Source of the DNA: Corticium candelabrum
Taxonomy: Eukaryota > Porifera > Homoscleromorpha > Homosclerophorida > Plakinidae
Direction of reading: 5' to 3'
Length of the DNA stretch: 64,000 bases
Assembly (NCBI RefSeq): GCF_963422355.1
Contig: NC_085085.1
Location: 9,807,306-9,871,305 of the forward strand
Under the pieces are notes generated by a model. The model was not told the origin of the DNA, ran no database searches, and saw only the letters and a list, made by a program, of their open reading frames with translations. The position numbers were made by a program, and so were the translations under genes. Positions within the stretch are counted from its first letter, which is position 1; each line of letters begins with the position of its first letter. Below are positions 49,823 through 61,881 of the stretch, piece after piece.

Positions 49823-49923
49823 ATCTAGCTAGCAAGGTGTCTCCACGAGATGAATTGTGAATACGGGACATTTACACATTGAATTCACAAAGGGTCGTAG
49901 AGATTTTGATAATAGTGATTTTG
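49823..49923. promoter_or_regulatory. Compact bidirectional promoter between SEPSECS and TTC1
   Basis: The SEPSECS start (49822, minus) and the TTC1 start (49924, plus) are 101 bp apart. No TATA box is seen. The shared promoter is inferred from the arrangement. Confidence 0.5.
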
Positions 49924-52900
49924 ATGATGTCTGAAGCTGTACACGACGTAGCTGATAACTCTGAAGAATTCTTCTCGGCCGAGTCGGACACAGAAGTATC
50001 TGGAGAGCGTGAAGATAGCCAGCAACATGAACCAATGACGAAAGGGTCTGACAATGGTCGTGAAGTTGATAGAATCCAGAGTGTCAACGGTAGCAAGTCT
50101 GAGCCAAGTCATGCTGGTGTTCCTAATGAGGATTCTGGTGCAAACGTTGTACAAGAAGACTCAGAAAAAGATCTTTCAGCTGAAGAAATTCAGGTATATA
50201 TGGTCATGAATTCGAAGGCAGCGACTGCGTTTAAATTGAGTTTATTAGGCCTAGGCTTGGTTCAACGCTTAGAACACTAAAACAATGCTTAGATTTGTGA
50301 CAGTAGTGACTGTATTTAAGACTTGGAGCATGCGTAGTACAAGGTATGCTAAAGCGCGGAACAGCAACTTTAGTAGCTGTGTTGAGTTGCTTTACTAGAG
50401 ACTATAATACAACTGAAAGCATTACATGGTGTCAGGATGGAACGACTCAAGCCACCACCAGAAATGTCATTTTGCAACTGCAACCTTGCAGAAGCATGGC
50501 ACAAGTGGGAACAGCAATTCCGTTTCTACTTCCAGGCGTCTGAGTTAGACAAAATGCCACGTGGATGGCCATACTTCTTCATGTGGCTGGGCGTGAAGCC
50601 CAAGAGATCTACCAGACGTTCGTATTCCCACCACAGGAAGCAGAGCAACCTGATTCTAGACAGGATGTCAACGCTGTACTCCAGCAATTCAAGACATATT
50701 GCAACCCCAGGCAAGACCGTATACGAGAGACACAGATTCTGGTCTAGAGACTAGTTAGAAGGTGAGGCAGTTGATCAATGGGTTACCGGGCTGAAAGCAA
50801 AGGCGGCATTGTGCGAATTCGGTGACCAACATGATCTTCTAATATGTGATAAGATTGTATTTGGCATCCACAACGAACGCGTGAAAGAGAGATTATTACG
50901 AGAATCAGACTTTACTTTGCAGAAAGCGTTGGATATATGCAGAGCAGCAGAAGCAGCAAAAGAGCAGGTGCAAGACTTCCACCCACCTCGACAGTGGCCC
51001 TCCTACGGAAAGAAGTGTTCAGCATGTCACAAGACAAACCATCTGGCCAAAGTCTGTCTTAAACGGCCAGGCAAATTAGGCAGGTCGAATTTCAGGTCGA
51101 CGATGCAGATGAAGCAGGCAGTGATGAGAATGAAGAGCTACTGATGTCACCTATATTCATAGGACATATCCGGGACACGGCAGAATGGATGGAACGCCTT
51201 GATCTGGAGTGTACGCAGATTAATTTCAAGCTGGACACCGGGGCCTAGGCAAACATCTTGCCTTTTAAGGTGTACAGAGTTCTCAAGACAAAATTGCAGC
51301 CCACCAGCAAGATTCTTACAAGAATTGGTGGTGGTCAAATCACACCCAAAGGCACAACTCAGGTCAGTTGTTTAGTCAGCAGAAACAAGGCGAGCTGCAG
51401 GAAGAGGGTCACATTTTATGTTATCCGACGACAACCTAGCCATGCTTGGAAGAGCAGCGTGCGAGGACTTGGATCTCATCAGGTGTGTGGACAATGTGGT
51501 GCCTGTGGATATACAAACCAGGTCACACCAGGCAGCAACTCATCGAGCAGAACAAGGATATGTTTAAAGGAATAGGAGATTATGACAAAGAGTGACATCC
51601 AGCTTCAAGCAGACGCTAGTCCGGTGGTACAGCATCTGCGAGTCATACCATATGCAAAGAGAACCAAAGTGCAACAGATGTTGGAAAAACTGCAGCAACA
51701 AGGTATATACAATACGTCGAGGGACTGACCGACTGGCTTCACAATCTTGTGATAACAGAAAAGAAGAATGGGAACATGAGGATCTGTCTGGATCCAAGAC
51801 CCCTCAATAAAGCCATCAAAAGGGAGAGACACCGAATACCACCAATGGCAGATGTCCAAGCCCGACTGGCTGGCAAAGCAGTATTCACAGTTGTCAACAT
51901 GAAGGATGCCTTCTGGCACATCAAATTGCCTAGCGAGTCAGCCACGATGTGTGCATTCAGCACCCCATGGGGTAGAAAGTGCTTCACAAGGATGCCGTTT
52001 GGACTGGCTTCAGCCATTGAAGTGGTGCAGGAAAGGAACGATTCTTTTATTGTACATTTGGGGACATCCCAAATATTCACGTGATTGCGGATGACTTGAT
52101 TGGCAGGCAAGACGGAAGAGGAACATGACAAAGCCCTCGCTCAGGTGTTACAACGAGCAAGAGAAAAGAATGTGCAATTCAGTCCCCAGAAGCTACAGTA
52201 CAAGGTTCGCCAATGAGTCACATTCTTATTTAACAGGGACAGCGACCGGATCTGGAAAAGATTGAAGCAATTGCGGGGATGCCAAAGCCCCAAGACAACA
52301 AGCTGTACAGCGATTGCTACGCATGATTAAGTTCTTGGCCCCCTATATTCCAACGGAGTCCGATATGACAGCTCCACTCAGAGATTTGATAAAGGACGGA
52401 AGCATGTGGAAATGTGATACACAGCATGATGTGGCCATCAACGACATAAAGCAGGCACTCACTAGTGAACCAGTGCTAGCATTCTATGATCCTGAGCAAC
52501 TGGTCATAGTGCAAGCGGACGCGTCACAGAGTGGCTTAGGGGCATGTCTTATGCAGCAAGGCAAGCCAGTAGCATACGCATCACGGGCACTCACAACCGC
52601 CAAAAGAGTTTACGCACAAATAGAGAAGGAAATGCTCATTGTTACCTACGGATGCAAGAAATTCCACCCCCATGTATATATGGAAAGACCACCAATATTG
52701 AGACCGACCACAAACCTTTGGAAGCTATAATGAAGAAGCCAATTGGTGCAGCACCACCAAGGCTCCAAAAATGATGCTACAGTTACAGAGAAATGACCTG
52801 GTGGTTCGTTATGTTCCAGGCAAGCTTATGTATGCAGCACATTCTGTCACGGGCGCACTGGCAACTAGTCACGACGCGGATCCAGAACTTACCAGTGACA

Positions 52901-55900
52901 TGCAAGTCATGGTCCATGCTTTTGTCACTTCGCTGCCAGTAAGTGTGAAAAGAAAGCACAGTTACAACAGGCCATGGCAACAGATCAAGAGCTACAATGT
53001 CTCAATTGACAAATAGAAATGGGCTGGCCTCCAAAGATTGAGGATGTGCCAACCAAGATACGACCATACTGGACGTCTCGGACGAGCTTCATCAGGCAGC
53101 GGGCACATTGTTCAAAGGAATGATTATACCATCATACCAAAGGCGCTACAGTTACAATCAAACATGCTAAAGATTGTACATGAATCTCATCAATGGCTGG
53201 AAAGATGCAAAGAGCGAGCAAAAGCGGTCATGTATTGGCCAGGAATGACAGAAGACATCGACCGAGTGGTTAATCAGTGCAGGACCTGTCTGCGTTTCCG
53301 GAGAAGCAATACTAAGGAGCCTCTTTTGCCACATGCACTACCAACTAGTCCATGGGAAGAGCTAGGAGTGGATATCATGACTTTGAAAGCAATATAGATT
53401 ATCTGATAGTAGCGGACTATTATTCCAAGTACATAGATGTTCAGCAACTGAGAGACAAGACATCATCGTCTGTCATTAACGCCATGAAGTACATGTTCGC
53501 TACTCAAGGTATTCCAGAAGAAATAATATCTGATAACATGCCGTTTGCAAGCAGAGAAATACAAGCCTTCGCCAATGAATGGGGATTCACTACAAGCCCG
53601 GGGTATCCGAAATCTAATGGCTTTGCAGAGAGGAACGTACAAACCATAAAGAACCTGCTCATGAAGACACTCGTGATGGAGGAGACCCGTACCTGGCACC
53701 CCTATACCGCAGCTGCAAGCGTCCCCAGCTGAGCTCCTCATGGTCCGAACCTTGAAGACAAAGTTGCCGGCAGCTCCAGGAGTGCTTCAGCCACAAATGC
53801 CTTGCAACGTATTGGAACAGCTGAACCAACAACAACGGCAGGAGAAGCATTATCATGACCAGGGAGCTCGACCAAGCAGATCTATGCCCAGGCGAAGTGG
53901 TCCGAGTGCAAAAGGGAAAAGAATGGGAACCCGCAGAAGTGATAAAGCAGCACGACACTCCGCGGTTGTACGTGATAAACACCATGGCAAAGTTCTGCGC
54001 AGAAATAGACGACATCTAAACCCATCACCAGAACCGCTCTCAGAACTTAGCGAGGGATTGGACTACAACTCAGACAACGTCGACAACGACGATACCAGTC
54101 TAGGAGATCCATCAGGCACCGTACAACAGGGACAGAAACTCCCAACCTCGCCAAAGGTGGCCAGATCGGGACGGGAGATAAGAAAACCGGCACGACTGAA
54201 GGACTATGTTATTTGTTGAAAGAGGAGAGATGTAACAGTAGTGACTGTATTAGTTTAAGGCTTGGAGCATGCGTAGTACAAGGTATGCTGAAGCGCAGAA
54301 CAGCGAGTAACTTTAGTAGCTGTTTTGAGTTGCGTTACTAGAGACTATAATACAACTGAAAGCATTACAGGCTAAAGCATTGAATTTTTTAATTGAAACT
54401 GACAACCAAATATTGATTGAAGAACAAGGATGTGTAAAGTAGCTATAGTTCAATCAGCCACCTCCTGCAAATATCCAATCAGTTTATCAAGAATTCTTAT
54501 CCACTTTGATTAATGCTAAATTGATATTTTATATTAGAGCTACATTGACTCTGCAGATGGTACTCTGACATACATTGAACTGGATCCAACAAGCAGTATT
54601 GGAAGAGCATGTCGACCAGATGAGGATCTTGGTGTTGTCATTGGTGGAGGTGGAGAGTTGGGACCTGTTGTGATAGGAGAAGGTGCCACTGATATGGACC
54701 GTCTTGACAGTCCAATTAATGAGTCCTGAGTTTGCTACTTTAATCATTTAATTTTTACGTTCCATCTACCGTATAATTCGATTTGATTACAGTTGGCACA
54801 GCTTCCTGATAGCAAACCAAAGGCTTTTTTCTTGCTAAAGCCACTCCAATATGATTCCTTGTTTTCCATAACATTAGCAAGTCTAAGTAAGTGTGCAGGC
54901 ATGTGGTAGCCATTTGTGGAATGTGACTAAATCTATCACAACAAATTTGATCAATCAACCATGTAGGAGAGGAATAAGAAGAGGCCTTGGTATGAAGGGG
55001 AGAGATTCTATTAGTCTCTCAGACATGGACATACAGTGTGTACCATGCTAGAAGTGATTCTTGCATGAAAGGCACAAACAGCAATAAAAGTATTCTTAGA
55101 TTATTGATAGTTTTGACTTAATGGAAGATGAGAGCATGTCCACACTGAGGATAGTATTCAGATGAGGTAAATGGTTGCTCAATGTACACACAACAAATGG
55201 ACTAATTTTAAGCTCTTAATGCCTGCATCATAGGTCTGAAGATGATTTACCATGTCTCCAGAGACAGGGCCCTCCGTGTGCTACATGGAGTGTTTGGGCC
55301 AGTGCTGACAACCCACCTGGAGCTTGGCCAGAGCATCCAGGAGCACTGGCTATGGCGCAGCTCTGGGACTGGACACCAAGTCCCACACGTATCAGTCTGC
55401 TGCAAGATGTTATTCTGCCAACTAGAGGTCGTGTCCATGGCCAGTCCATGACCAGGTACTCATTTACACTCCTGAGTTGAGAGAAGCAATTGTGTGTGAG
55501 TTTCTTGCCCAATGAAATTATGCCGTAGCTCATCATCACTGTGACTTGAACTTACAACCCTGATGAGTCCCAGATGTATTCACTTACTAGGATGACTCTC
55601 TAACCAACTGAGCTAGAGCACCACACAAATGGATATGCCCTTCAGTAGTGAAGATAGCACCCCCTGCCTATTTGTGGGTAGGGCCTCCGGTGCTACTCAG
55701 AGTTTCATGCCACACTGTCCACCACCTTGTTCACCCCAGTCAAGGACCAGGTACTCATTAATAATCCTGAGGTGAGAGAGGCAATTGCATGTGAGTTCCT
55801 TGCCTAAGGGGATTACGCCTGTGCCTGTCCCGTACCTGAACTCATGACCCAAAGGTCCCCAATGTTTCCTTTCTCAAAATGTTCTCTCTAACCAATTGAG

Positions 55901-55921
55901 CTACAGACGCCACACACCCCC

Positions 55922-55992
<71 letters not shown>

Positions 55993-57799
55993 GAGAGAAC
56001 TGGTGTATTTGAACAATCAAACGGCATCTGCTAAGACGCTACTACTACTACTACTTGAATAAACTACTACTACTACTACTACTAATAATAATAAAATCTC
56101 TACTACTTTTTTCAAAATACTACTACTGTATGTAAAAGCTTCCTCTGTAGCAACAAGTTTCTAGGTTGTAACAACTTTGAGATAAACAGTCTTCTATAAT
56201 CTACTTTCTGCTGCTTCCAGCAGAATGTTGAAGTCCCTTGAGGTTCTGTGAAGCTTGGACCTGCATCCTCGCAAACACATCACGCAGGCCCGAAGGAGTG
56301 CAAATGACAGTCGACATCTCAGCCAGTTGATACTACTACTACTACTACTACTACTACTAAACAGGAATAAACAAGCCACAGGGCCAAGAAATGACAGGGG
56401 CAAAAATGGGAAGCAAGGAATCATAATGGAGTGGTGTAAAGCTGTGGTTGGCCTGTAATATGGGTAAATGTTGGTAGGAATGCTACATTGACAACAGTTG
56501 TCGTAAGGAACTATTTAGTAGTTGATTTCAATCCAAATGCAATGTTAATGTACCAAAATGTCATACTTAGCTAATATTGTTATGTTTATTTTTGTATCTT
56601 ACTTGAATAATTTCTAAATGGCTGGCAAGACCTTAACATTGAACTTCCATAGAGAACACTTTGTACTGAGAGTGTGCATTTTTACGTGTGCTCTCTCTCT
56701 CTCTTTTGAAAGTTTAAAGCTAGCAAAATTCACGCGAGATGTTTTTTTAGTTGTATCTTATTGCTGGATTTAGTCATTGGTTTTGTAAATAGGATCGAAG
56801 AGAGCGTGCTGAAGAGATAAAATCACAAGGAAATCAAGCATTTAAATTGGAAGGTCTTACTATTTCAATTATTTCTATATAATCCAAAGCAATAAATGAA
56901 CAAGCTGTGTTTTTGTGTAAACACAAGACTACGAGGGTGCAATGACTTTATACACAGAGGCGATACGGTTGTGTCCTCGCATATGTGAAAAGGAGCTTGC
57001 TGCTGTCTACTATGGAAACAGAGCCGCTTGTTATGTCAAACTGGTATGTGACTGATATACCTAAAGTTAGTTCATACTGCATCAGTGTATGTTTTTAGAA
57101 TCAGAAGGAAGAAGCTGCTGAAGACTGTACAAAATGTTAGAGATCATACTGTATTATTATAGAGGTATTGCTAGAGCGAGTTGGTATGTGTTATAGCTCT
57201 TGATTTGCATCCATCGTATCTCAAAGTAAGAATACGAAGAGCTCAGGTATATGAAGAGTTGGAGAAACTAGAAGAGGCATTGAAAGGTCAGTCAATAGAC
57301 ATACAAATGTCCCATTTCTTAGTGCATGTCGTGTTTCCTGGATACTGCAGGTGAGGTTTTTAATGACATTCTGCCTTCTACAAAGTTGCTTGTCTTGCGG
57401 ACATGATCTACTTCAGTTAGTCATGAAAGCTCTTTGTTCTTTGTTACAGATTATCAAACGATTCTTGAACAAGATCCGACATGTCATTCTGCTAGAGCAG
57501 CTTGCATGGTAACTTATTGGTTAACTTCATGGTGCTTGCGTTGTTGTGTATTGATTATTGGATCTACAGAGACTACCACAGCAAATAGAAGAACAGCGAG
57601 AAAAGATGAAAGCAGAGATGATAGGTTGATGCTTATGTCGATTATGCGGCTGTAGCTTCCTATAATCGCACTGTTACTTGTAGGTAAATTAAAGGAGCTG
57701 GGAAACACAGTATTGAAGCCTTTTGGATTGTCGACTGACAATTTTCAGTTTCAAAAAGACCCCAATACTGGAAGTTATAGCATGAACTTTAAAAAGTAA
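49924..57799 (+). CDS. TTC1: TTC1: tetratricopeptide repeat protein 1 (8 exons, 267 aa)
   Basis: TTC1 is a small TPR protein reported to bind Hsp90/Hsp70-type chaperones and G-alpha16. Exons: 49924-50193, 56793-56853, 56928-57043, 57099-57135, 57197-57286, 57450-57508, 57570-57624, 57684-57799; all phases agree. Exon 1 gives an acidic, disordered N-terminus ([19 protein letters not shown]). Exons 2-6 give three TPRs: [76 protein letters not shown]. Exons 7-8 give the diagnostic tail [40 protein letters not shown] and [11 protein letters not shown] 49924 and 49927 are adjacent; either may start. AATAAA overlaps the stop (57799-57804). Intron 1 is 6.6 kb, swollen by a gypsy element and SINEs. 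Confidence 0.95.
50296..50426 (+). repeat. 5' LTR (131 bp) of second gypsy element
   Basis: Very short LTR, TG...CA ends; pairs with 54231-54369, which has two small insertions relative to it. Confidence 0.85.
50437..51144 (+). pseudogene. gypsy gag remnant with CCHC knuckle
   Basis: Overlapping broken frames: an N-terminal [20 protein letters not shown] block typical of gypsy gag, then 50809-51144 with [20 protein letters not shown], an Ala/Glu-rich helix and [14 protein letters not shown] (C-X2-C-X4-H-X4-C). Confidence 0.8.
51749..53732 (+). pseudogene. gypsy pol remnant (RT, RNase H, integrase)
   Basis: [57 protein letters not shown]. RNase [20 protein letters not shown] and [20 protein letters not shown]. 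Integrase: [29 protein letters not shown], then the DDE core to 53700. At least four frame changes and stops separate the blocks, so no functional polyprotein remains. Confidence 0.9.
54231..54369 (+). repeat. 3' LTR (139 bp) of second gypsy element
   Basis: Ends CATTACA, followed directly by GG; this creates an ACAG acceptor-like sequence at the border. Confidence 0.85.
54538..54729 (+). CDS. Unassigned exon-like frame in TTC1 intron 1 (63 codons to stop)
   Basis: The frame opens directly after an acceptor-like TATATTAG and runs to TGA at 54727-54729. It reads as genuine protein: [64 protein letters not shown] fits the loose ITIM consensus (I/V/L/S-x-Y-x-x-I/V/L), but that is a weak motif. 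It is not part of TTC1, whose exon 1 joins exon 2 directly in phase. A possible companion exon ([17 protein letters not shown]) lies at 54370-54430. It may be the last exons of an unknown gene whose 5' part was displaced by the gypsy insertion, or a captured fragment. Confidence 0.35.
   Translation, partial: SYIDSADGTLTYIELDPTSSIGRACRPDEDLGVVIGGGGELGPVVIGEGATDMDRLDSPINES
55225..55624 (-). mobile_element. tRNA-derived SINE, copy A
   Basis: On the minus strand the head reads TGGTGCTCTAGCTCAGTTGG (A box) from 55624, and GGTTGTAAGTTCAAGTC (B box) at 55558-55542, the spacing of a pol III tRNA promoter. A body with GGGCAAGAAACTCACACACA and GAGTACCTGGTC follows and is shared with copy B. Confidence 0.85.
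55632..55912 (-). mobile_element. tRNA-derived SINE, copy B
   Basis: Minus strand: TGTAGCTCAATTGGTTAGAG (A box, near 55903-55884) and GGGTCATGAGTTCAGGTACG (B-box region, 55850-55830), then GGCAAGGAACTCACATGCAA and AATGAGTACCTGGTC as in copy A. Same orientation as copy A and head-to-tail with it, only a few bases apart. Confidence 0.85.
55913..55995. repeat. Compound microsatellite (CA)n(CTA)n
   Basis: About 50 bp of CA followed by about 33 bp of CTA; further CTA clusters at 56038-56082 and 56331-56359. They follow the 5' end of SINE copy B. Confidence 0.92.
56038..56359. repeat. Dispersed (CTA)n clusters
   Basis: CTACTACTA tracts at 56038-56055, 56065-56090, 56101-56106, 56119-56127 and 56331-56359 with intervening unique sequence, in TTC1 intron 1. 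Confidence 0.85.
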
Positions 57800-57921
57800 A
57801 TAAATTGTTGTCAACGATTAAATTTAATTAGATATGCTTGAGAAATACAACAAGTTTACTGTATTACAGGTAGATGCAGCATACAGAACATAACTGTATC
57901 CATCCATCGTAATAAATTGTT

Positions 57922-60900
57922 TTACATATTTATCGAGGCAAAGGGCAATGTGATATTACTACCATTGTAGACAATATCATTGTCTGTGACACTAGTGTCC
58001 TCATACGTGGTGCACACACTTGCTTCAATGATAGCCTTCTCTTTTTCTATGCGCCGGTAGTTTGTGTTAAATTTTAGTATGAAGATAAATGTTGTGAAAC
58101 ATATCACTCCGACTTGTAACCAGACACCATTGGTGATGTCTGCTGGTGGTGCCTCATGGAAGTAAACAGTTTCGTTGTGAGGTGCAAATGTGGTGCACGT
58201 ACCTGAGTAAGTGAAGTTCAAAGGAATGTCGTTCTTGTGTGTGAAGGGAGGAATTTGACCAATGAAGAAGAAAACGAGGCTCACTGTTTGCCTAAACGAA
58301 TATAACTCAGATACTTGTGTTTATTATGCCAGCTGGCAACATACCTTGTTGTCCACAGAACTGCTGAATTTGTTGCCTCAGACAATGGAAATGATGTCTC
58401 AACTCCAAGTTCAAAGCTGACTGGCATCAGTATCATAGCAGATGATGTCAGTAATCCTAGGCTGAATGCAACTAGAATCTCAGAATTTCTGGTGGTTAAC
58501 ATCTGTAACAGTACAACATATTGATTATATTGTTATGTCAAGCCAAAGACAAATGGGGCAAAACTAACCAGGGGCATGGAATTTTCGTTCCTTTTTTACA
58601 TTCTTATGATATAATCTATAGTTCCATGTTTTTTGTTATCATTTCAATATAAGAGATGTTTGATGCTTCTAGTAAAACTACTGATGAAGAGCTCTGGCTC
58701 TAGAGCTTTTTGTATGTATTGGAATCATTAACGATTTGGCAACAACAGTAACACGAATGTCATTTTTTCTTAATTAAAATTTATTGATTTTATTTTTGCA
58801 TAAATTTTTATAGTTGTTTGATAGTAGATAATAAAATTGTATAGTTACCAATTCTAGCACTTAAGACAAATAATTGTATAATATATCATGTAACTACAAA
58901 AGTTTCAGCTCTTGTAGCATTTTTTATTCTAATAACTGTTGCCCATAGCCACTGTTAGAGACATAGTGTATTTGTTAGGAAGCCAATTGTATAAACTCTT
59001 TGTTAATGGCTAAAGAATTGCTGCCCTGCATGGTTTCATTTGGAACAGCTGATACGAGGAACAAGTAAATTACACCTTTTCTTGTTTTCTGTTTCTCTTT
59101 TTGCTTTCACTTCTTTTTGTGATTACTCTTTGTACAAGGGTATTTTTGCACTATTTGTACCATCTCTTCCTGATATCGTCATTTAGATCTATCTTTCCTG
59201 TGTAATTTAAGTACAGAGAAAGATTTGAGCTGGTGCAGACTTACGGTAGCAAAGGCGATTGCAAACAGAGAATGTCCTAGAAAGCAAGCTTTTGCCATAA
59301 TATTGAATCTTCTAGTTTTGTCCACAAAAATGGTGCTGATTGCAGCACCTGGTATGCCTAGAAATGTAATGATTGCTCCACAGATGCCAGTGAATTTCTG
59401 CAAAGAAGAAAATGTAATTTATCAAACATTGCGAAAAGCCTACTACTCTATACATTGCTAATGCCTTCAGGACACATTACAACGTCTACTAATGTTTGCA
59501 GTGAGCTCGAAACACCAGAAGCTGCTGCCCACGTCAGGAGAAGATTCCAATATGATCCGATCTTGCACATCTAGTCGAAAGTTATTCAGTAGACTAGCCG
59601 GTTTATTAGGTTAACAAGTAATAGTACTGTAAGCATACCTCTTTTAGTTCTTCCGTATACTTCTCTTTGTTTTCGATTCTTGCACAAGGCGAAGGTGGTG
59701 ACGGTGGCTTTGAGTTGATGAAGGCAAGCAGTAATGTTAGCAAGAAAGCTGCGACCATTGCGAGACCACTGTATAGCCATATCTACTCACGCACACAACC
59801 ACCATGCAATTTTTATCCAGCAAATGCATTTTACTATACCCGCGCGTTGTATGCTATACACACTTTGCTTTACCTGGGCTGCTATTCCATCTTTCTCGGT
59901 CGCCAGCGACGGAGACACCAAATTCGCAACTGCGATTCCGAATGGATGAGCTGTGGAACTCACAAATATTTGAATATATATACCGTAATTTCCGATGCAT
60001 GTGTATATATGTAGAGATTTTTGGAAACAGGCTAGATAATCGTCTGGATATTGATTCAACAAATTGTGACTGTTTTAGGTCATGCATGCAGATAGTAATT
60101 TTTGTTGCAGCTTTGGGTAGATAAACGTATCGAACTATTTACATTTTCCGAGTTTTTCATTTTGCCAGTTCACTGGGAGAGCTATAGAGTCTCCGTTTCT
60201 AGATAATTGTTGCAGTATCAGTTTTCTCAAGCCAAGGTTAGAGCTAATTAGATTAAATAACACTTTAATTGTTTAATGCCCATAAAAAAACACTCAATTA
60301 CGCTAAAATTAAAGGACGGTGTTCACTAAAGCACCTGCCCTGTGACTCGCCAACCAATGCTCGCATGCACTCTATCCTAAAGGCTAAGACTTTCACTATG
60401 ACTTGTACACGTATACGAAGCACATCATATACAATGTTATATAGTTGGTTTTTTCGCTTTTTCAAATTCGGAAATCACGGCACTTTATATTCGTCAATTA
60501 AGTTAATTAAGATAAAACGCCAGATATAACCTATAGAAGCTAGGTTTGCGGTTGCTCTTTCTTGGTCTCCGAACCATATTGATGCCAGTGCCGTCGGGCA
60601 GCATAGAAGGAACGGTACCGCCGCGGCAGCCATCAACTGTCCAGTAAACAAGACAGAATACGATGGCTGGCTTCCTAGAATACTCACAGCACGGACTAGT
60701 CCACCACCGCCAGACAAATAAGCACCGAGTAACATCTTATAATTGGAGACTTTTCGTTAGCGAATAGACAGAAAACTTGAATGTCAGAACACCTAGCTTA
60801 CCACAAATCCTAATCCTTTTGTGTGAAGCAGCCACGCAGCGGCGAAACCACAAGGAATGGCGCAGATTGCATCAAGTAACAAAAGCACGTTGACTTTGAA

Positions 60901-61234
60901 GTACGTAACGTTGTAATACTCGGCCACCCGATAAGTAATGGTTGCAAACGACACCAACAGCTGTATATACGGTAACGTTGAAAAAACGGCATCCGAATAA
61001 ATTTACTTTACTGTACAATATTTTGACAACATCGTGAATTACCATTGCGTTGGAAAAGACAACAAGACTTAGTGCTGCTAGCATTATCCATCTTCGCTTG
61101 TAGAGATTGAACACGAGAAAGCTGATAGTGCCCACTCCGGTATCCTCGTCTCGGCAAGGCGAACTGGTCTTAGTTGGACGAGTCGCGTTTTCCAATCCAG
61201 AAGTCGCTCTATTTACTAACACTTTTTGCTCCAT
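57922..61234 (-). CDS. SLC49A3: SLC49A3 (MFSD7)-type major facilitator transporter (9 exons, 524 aa)
   Basis: Member of the FLVCR/SLC49 branch of the MFS; related members carry haem, choline or ethanolamine, while the substrate of SLC49A3 is not settled. Exons (high to low): 61234-61043, 60960-60802, 60735-60531, 59950-59874, 59782-59639, 59570-59454, 59397-59245, 58502-58345, 58291-57922; all phases agree. Landmarks: YKRRWIMLAALSLVVFSNAM (helix 1), CAIPCGFAAAWLLHTKGLGF, FLLCCPTALASIWFGDQERA followed by TANLAS, HPFGIAVANLVSP, a cytoplasmic KPPSPPSP loop, SYWNLLLTWAASGVSSSLQT, FTGICGAIITFLGIPGAAIS, PVSFELGVETSFP. The last exon adds a luminal/extracellular loop with N-glycosylation sequons (NFT, NET) and a final helix with YRR. 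Convergent with TTC1 (122 bp). SLC49A4 (DIRC2) is the main alternative but fits less well. Confidence 0.88.
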
Positions 61235-61715
61235 GTCTCAATGTGCTGAAGATAGAATTAGTCTTATTACACGGAGGCGAAAAATGTAGATACCGCAGTG
61301 GACTGTACCACTCAGTAATTGAGAAATTACAGAAGTTGATAACAATGATCATGAAGTTCTAGAAAACGACATCTAATTAACTAAATGATTGACATCTAGA
61401 ACATGCAGTATGAATTAAAGCAATATTCAACGAATTGCCCAACAATCGGTAATTAGGCTGCGATTATTACAACTTGTACTAGCCTAGCGTCGCTAGATTT
61501 TGTGATCTCTTCACCTACAGCAACGTCTGAAACTCTAGGCTGTACGTTCTCTAGAGTCATTGTTATTCGCTGCCTAAAGACGTTGAAGCCATTCTACCGT
61601 GTACAAGTAAAATAGTAAAAAAAGCTGTCAACAAATCTCATCGGTGATGCGTTTGGACGTCACATGCGTAGGACAGACAATTAAAGCAGCCTGCACAGTG
61701 CACACTAACCATTTT
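61235..61715. promoter_or_regulatory. Upstream region of SLC49A3
   Basis: About 480 bp without a gene or clear motif between the SLC49A3 start and a MITE. Part of the 1.1 kb shared upstream region of SLC49A3 (minus) and the GH27 gene (plus). Confidence 0.3.
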
Positions 61716-61881
61716 CAGGCCCGGATCCAGATGGGGGTTCAGGGAGTTAAAAAACCCTCTTTTCCAATAGGCGTGGTTCAATAATTTCATATAATTTCAT
61801 TAGAAAGAGAAAATTAGTAATGCTATTAATAACTACTACAAGGTCAACCCCCTCTTTCAAAAATTCCTGGATCCGGGCCTG
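61716..61881. mobile_element. 166 bp MITE of the 880-2117 hAT-like family
   Basis: Ends CAGGCCCGGATCCAG (61716-61730) and CTGGATCCGGGCCTG (61867-61881) are perfect inverted repeats. A 6 bp direct repeat CATTTT abuts both (61710-61715, 61882-61887). Its right end (CTCTTTCAAAAATTCCTGG) and internal AGGCGTGGTTC match the larger element at 880-2117, whose right end reads CTCCTTTCAAAAATCCTGG. Confidence 0.9.

Larger units (their letters stand above)
50296..54369 (+). mobile_element. Defective Ty3/gypsy retrotransposon, second family, in TTC1 intron 1
   Basis: Short LTRs at 50296-50426 (131 bp) and 54231-54369 (139 bp) share TGTGACAGTAGTGACTGTAT-type starts and GAAAGCATTACA ends. TGGTGTCAGGATGG follows the 5' LTR (presumed primer site) and AAAGAGGAGAGA precedes the 3' LTR (polypurine tract). 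Internal order: gag (50437-51144, zinc knuckle [14 protein letters not shown] at 51016), protease remnant (LDTGA followed by a stop, near 51234), RT (51749-52100; YxDD replaced by IADD near 52083), RNase H (52314-52730), integrase (53038-53732: zinc-binding CRTC; catalytic Asp in IVADYY and SDNMPF and Glu in AERNVQT) and a basic/acidic tail. Many frameshifts. I see no matching 5 bp flanking duplication. Different family from the element at 42579. Confidence 0.9.

Noticed and set aside
55884..55905. tRNA genes (A/B box sequences here and at 55542-55624)
   Set aside because: The promoter boxes are present but cloverleaf stems are degenerate and a shared SINE body follows, so these are SINE heads.
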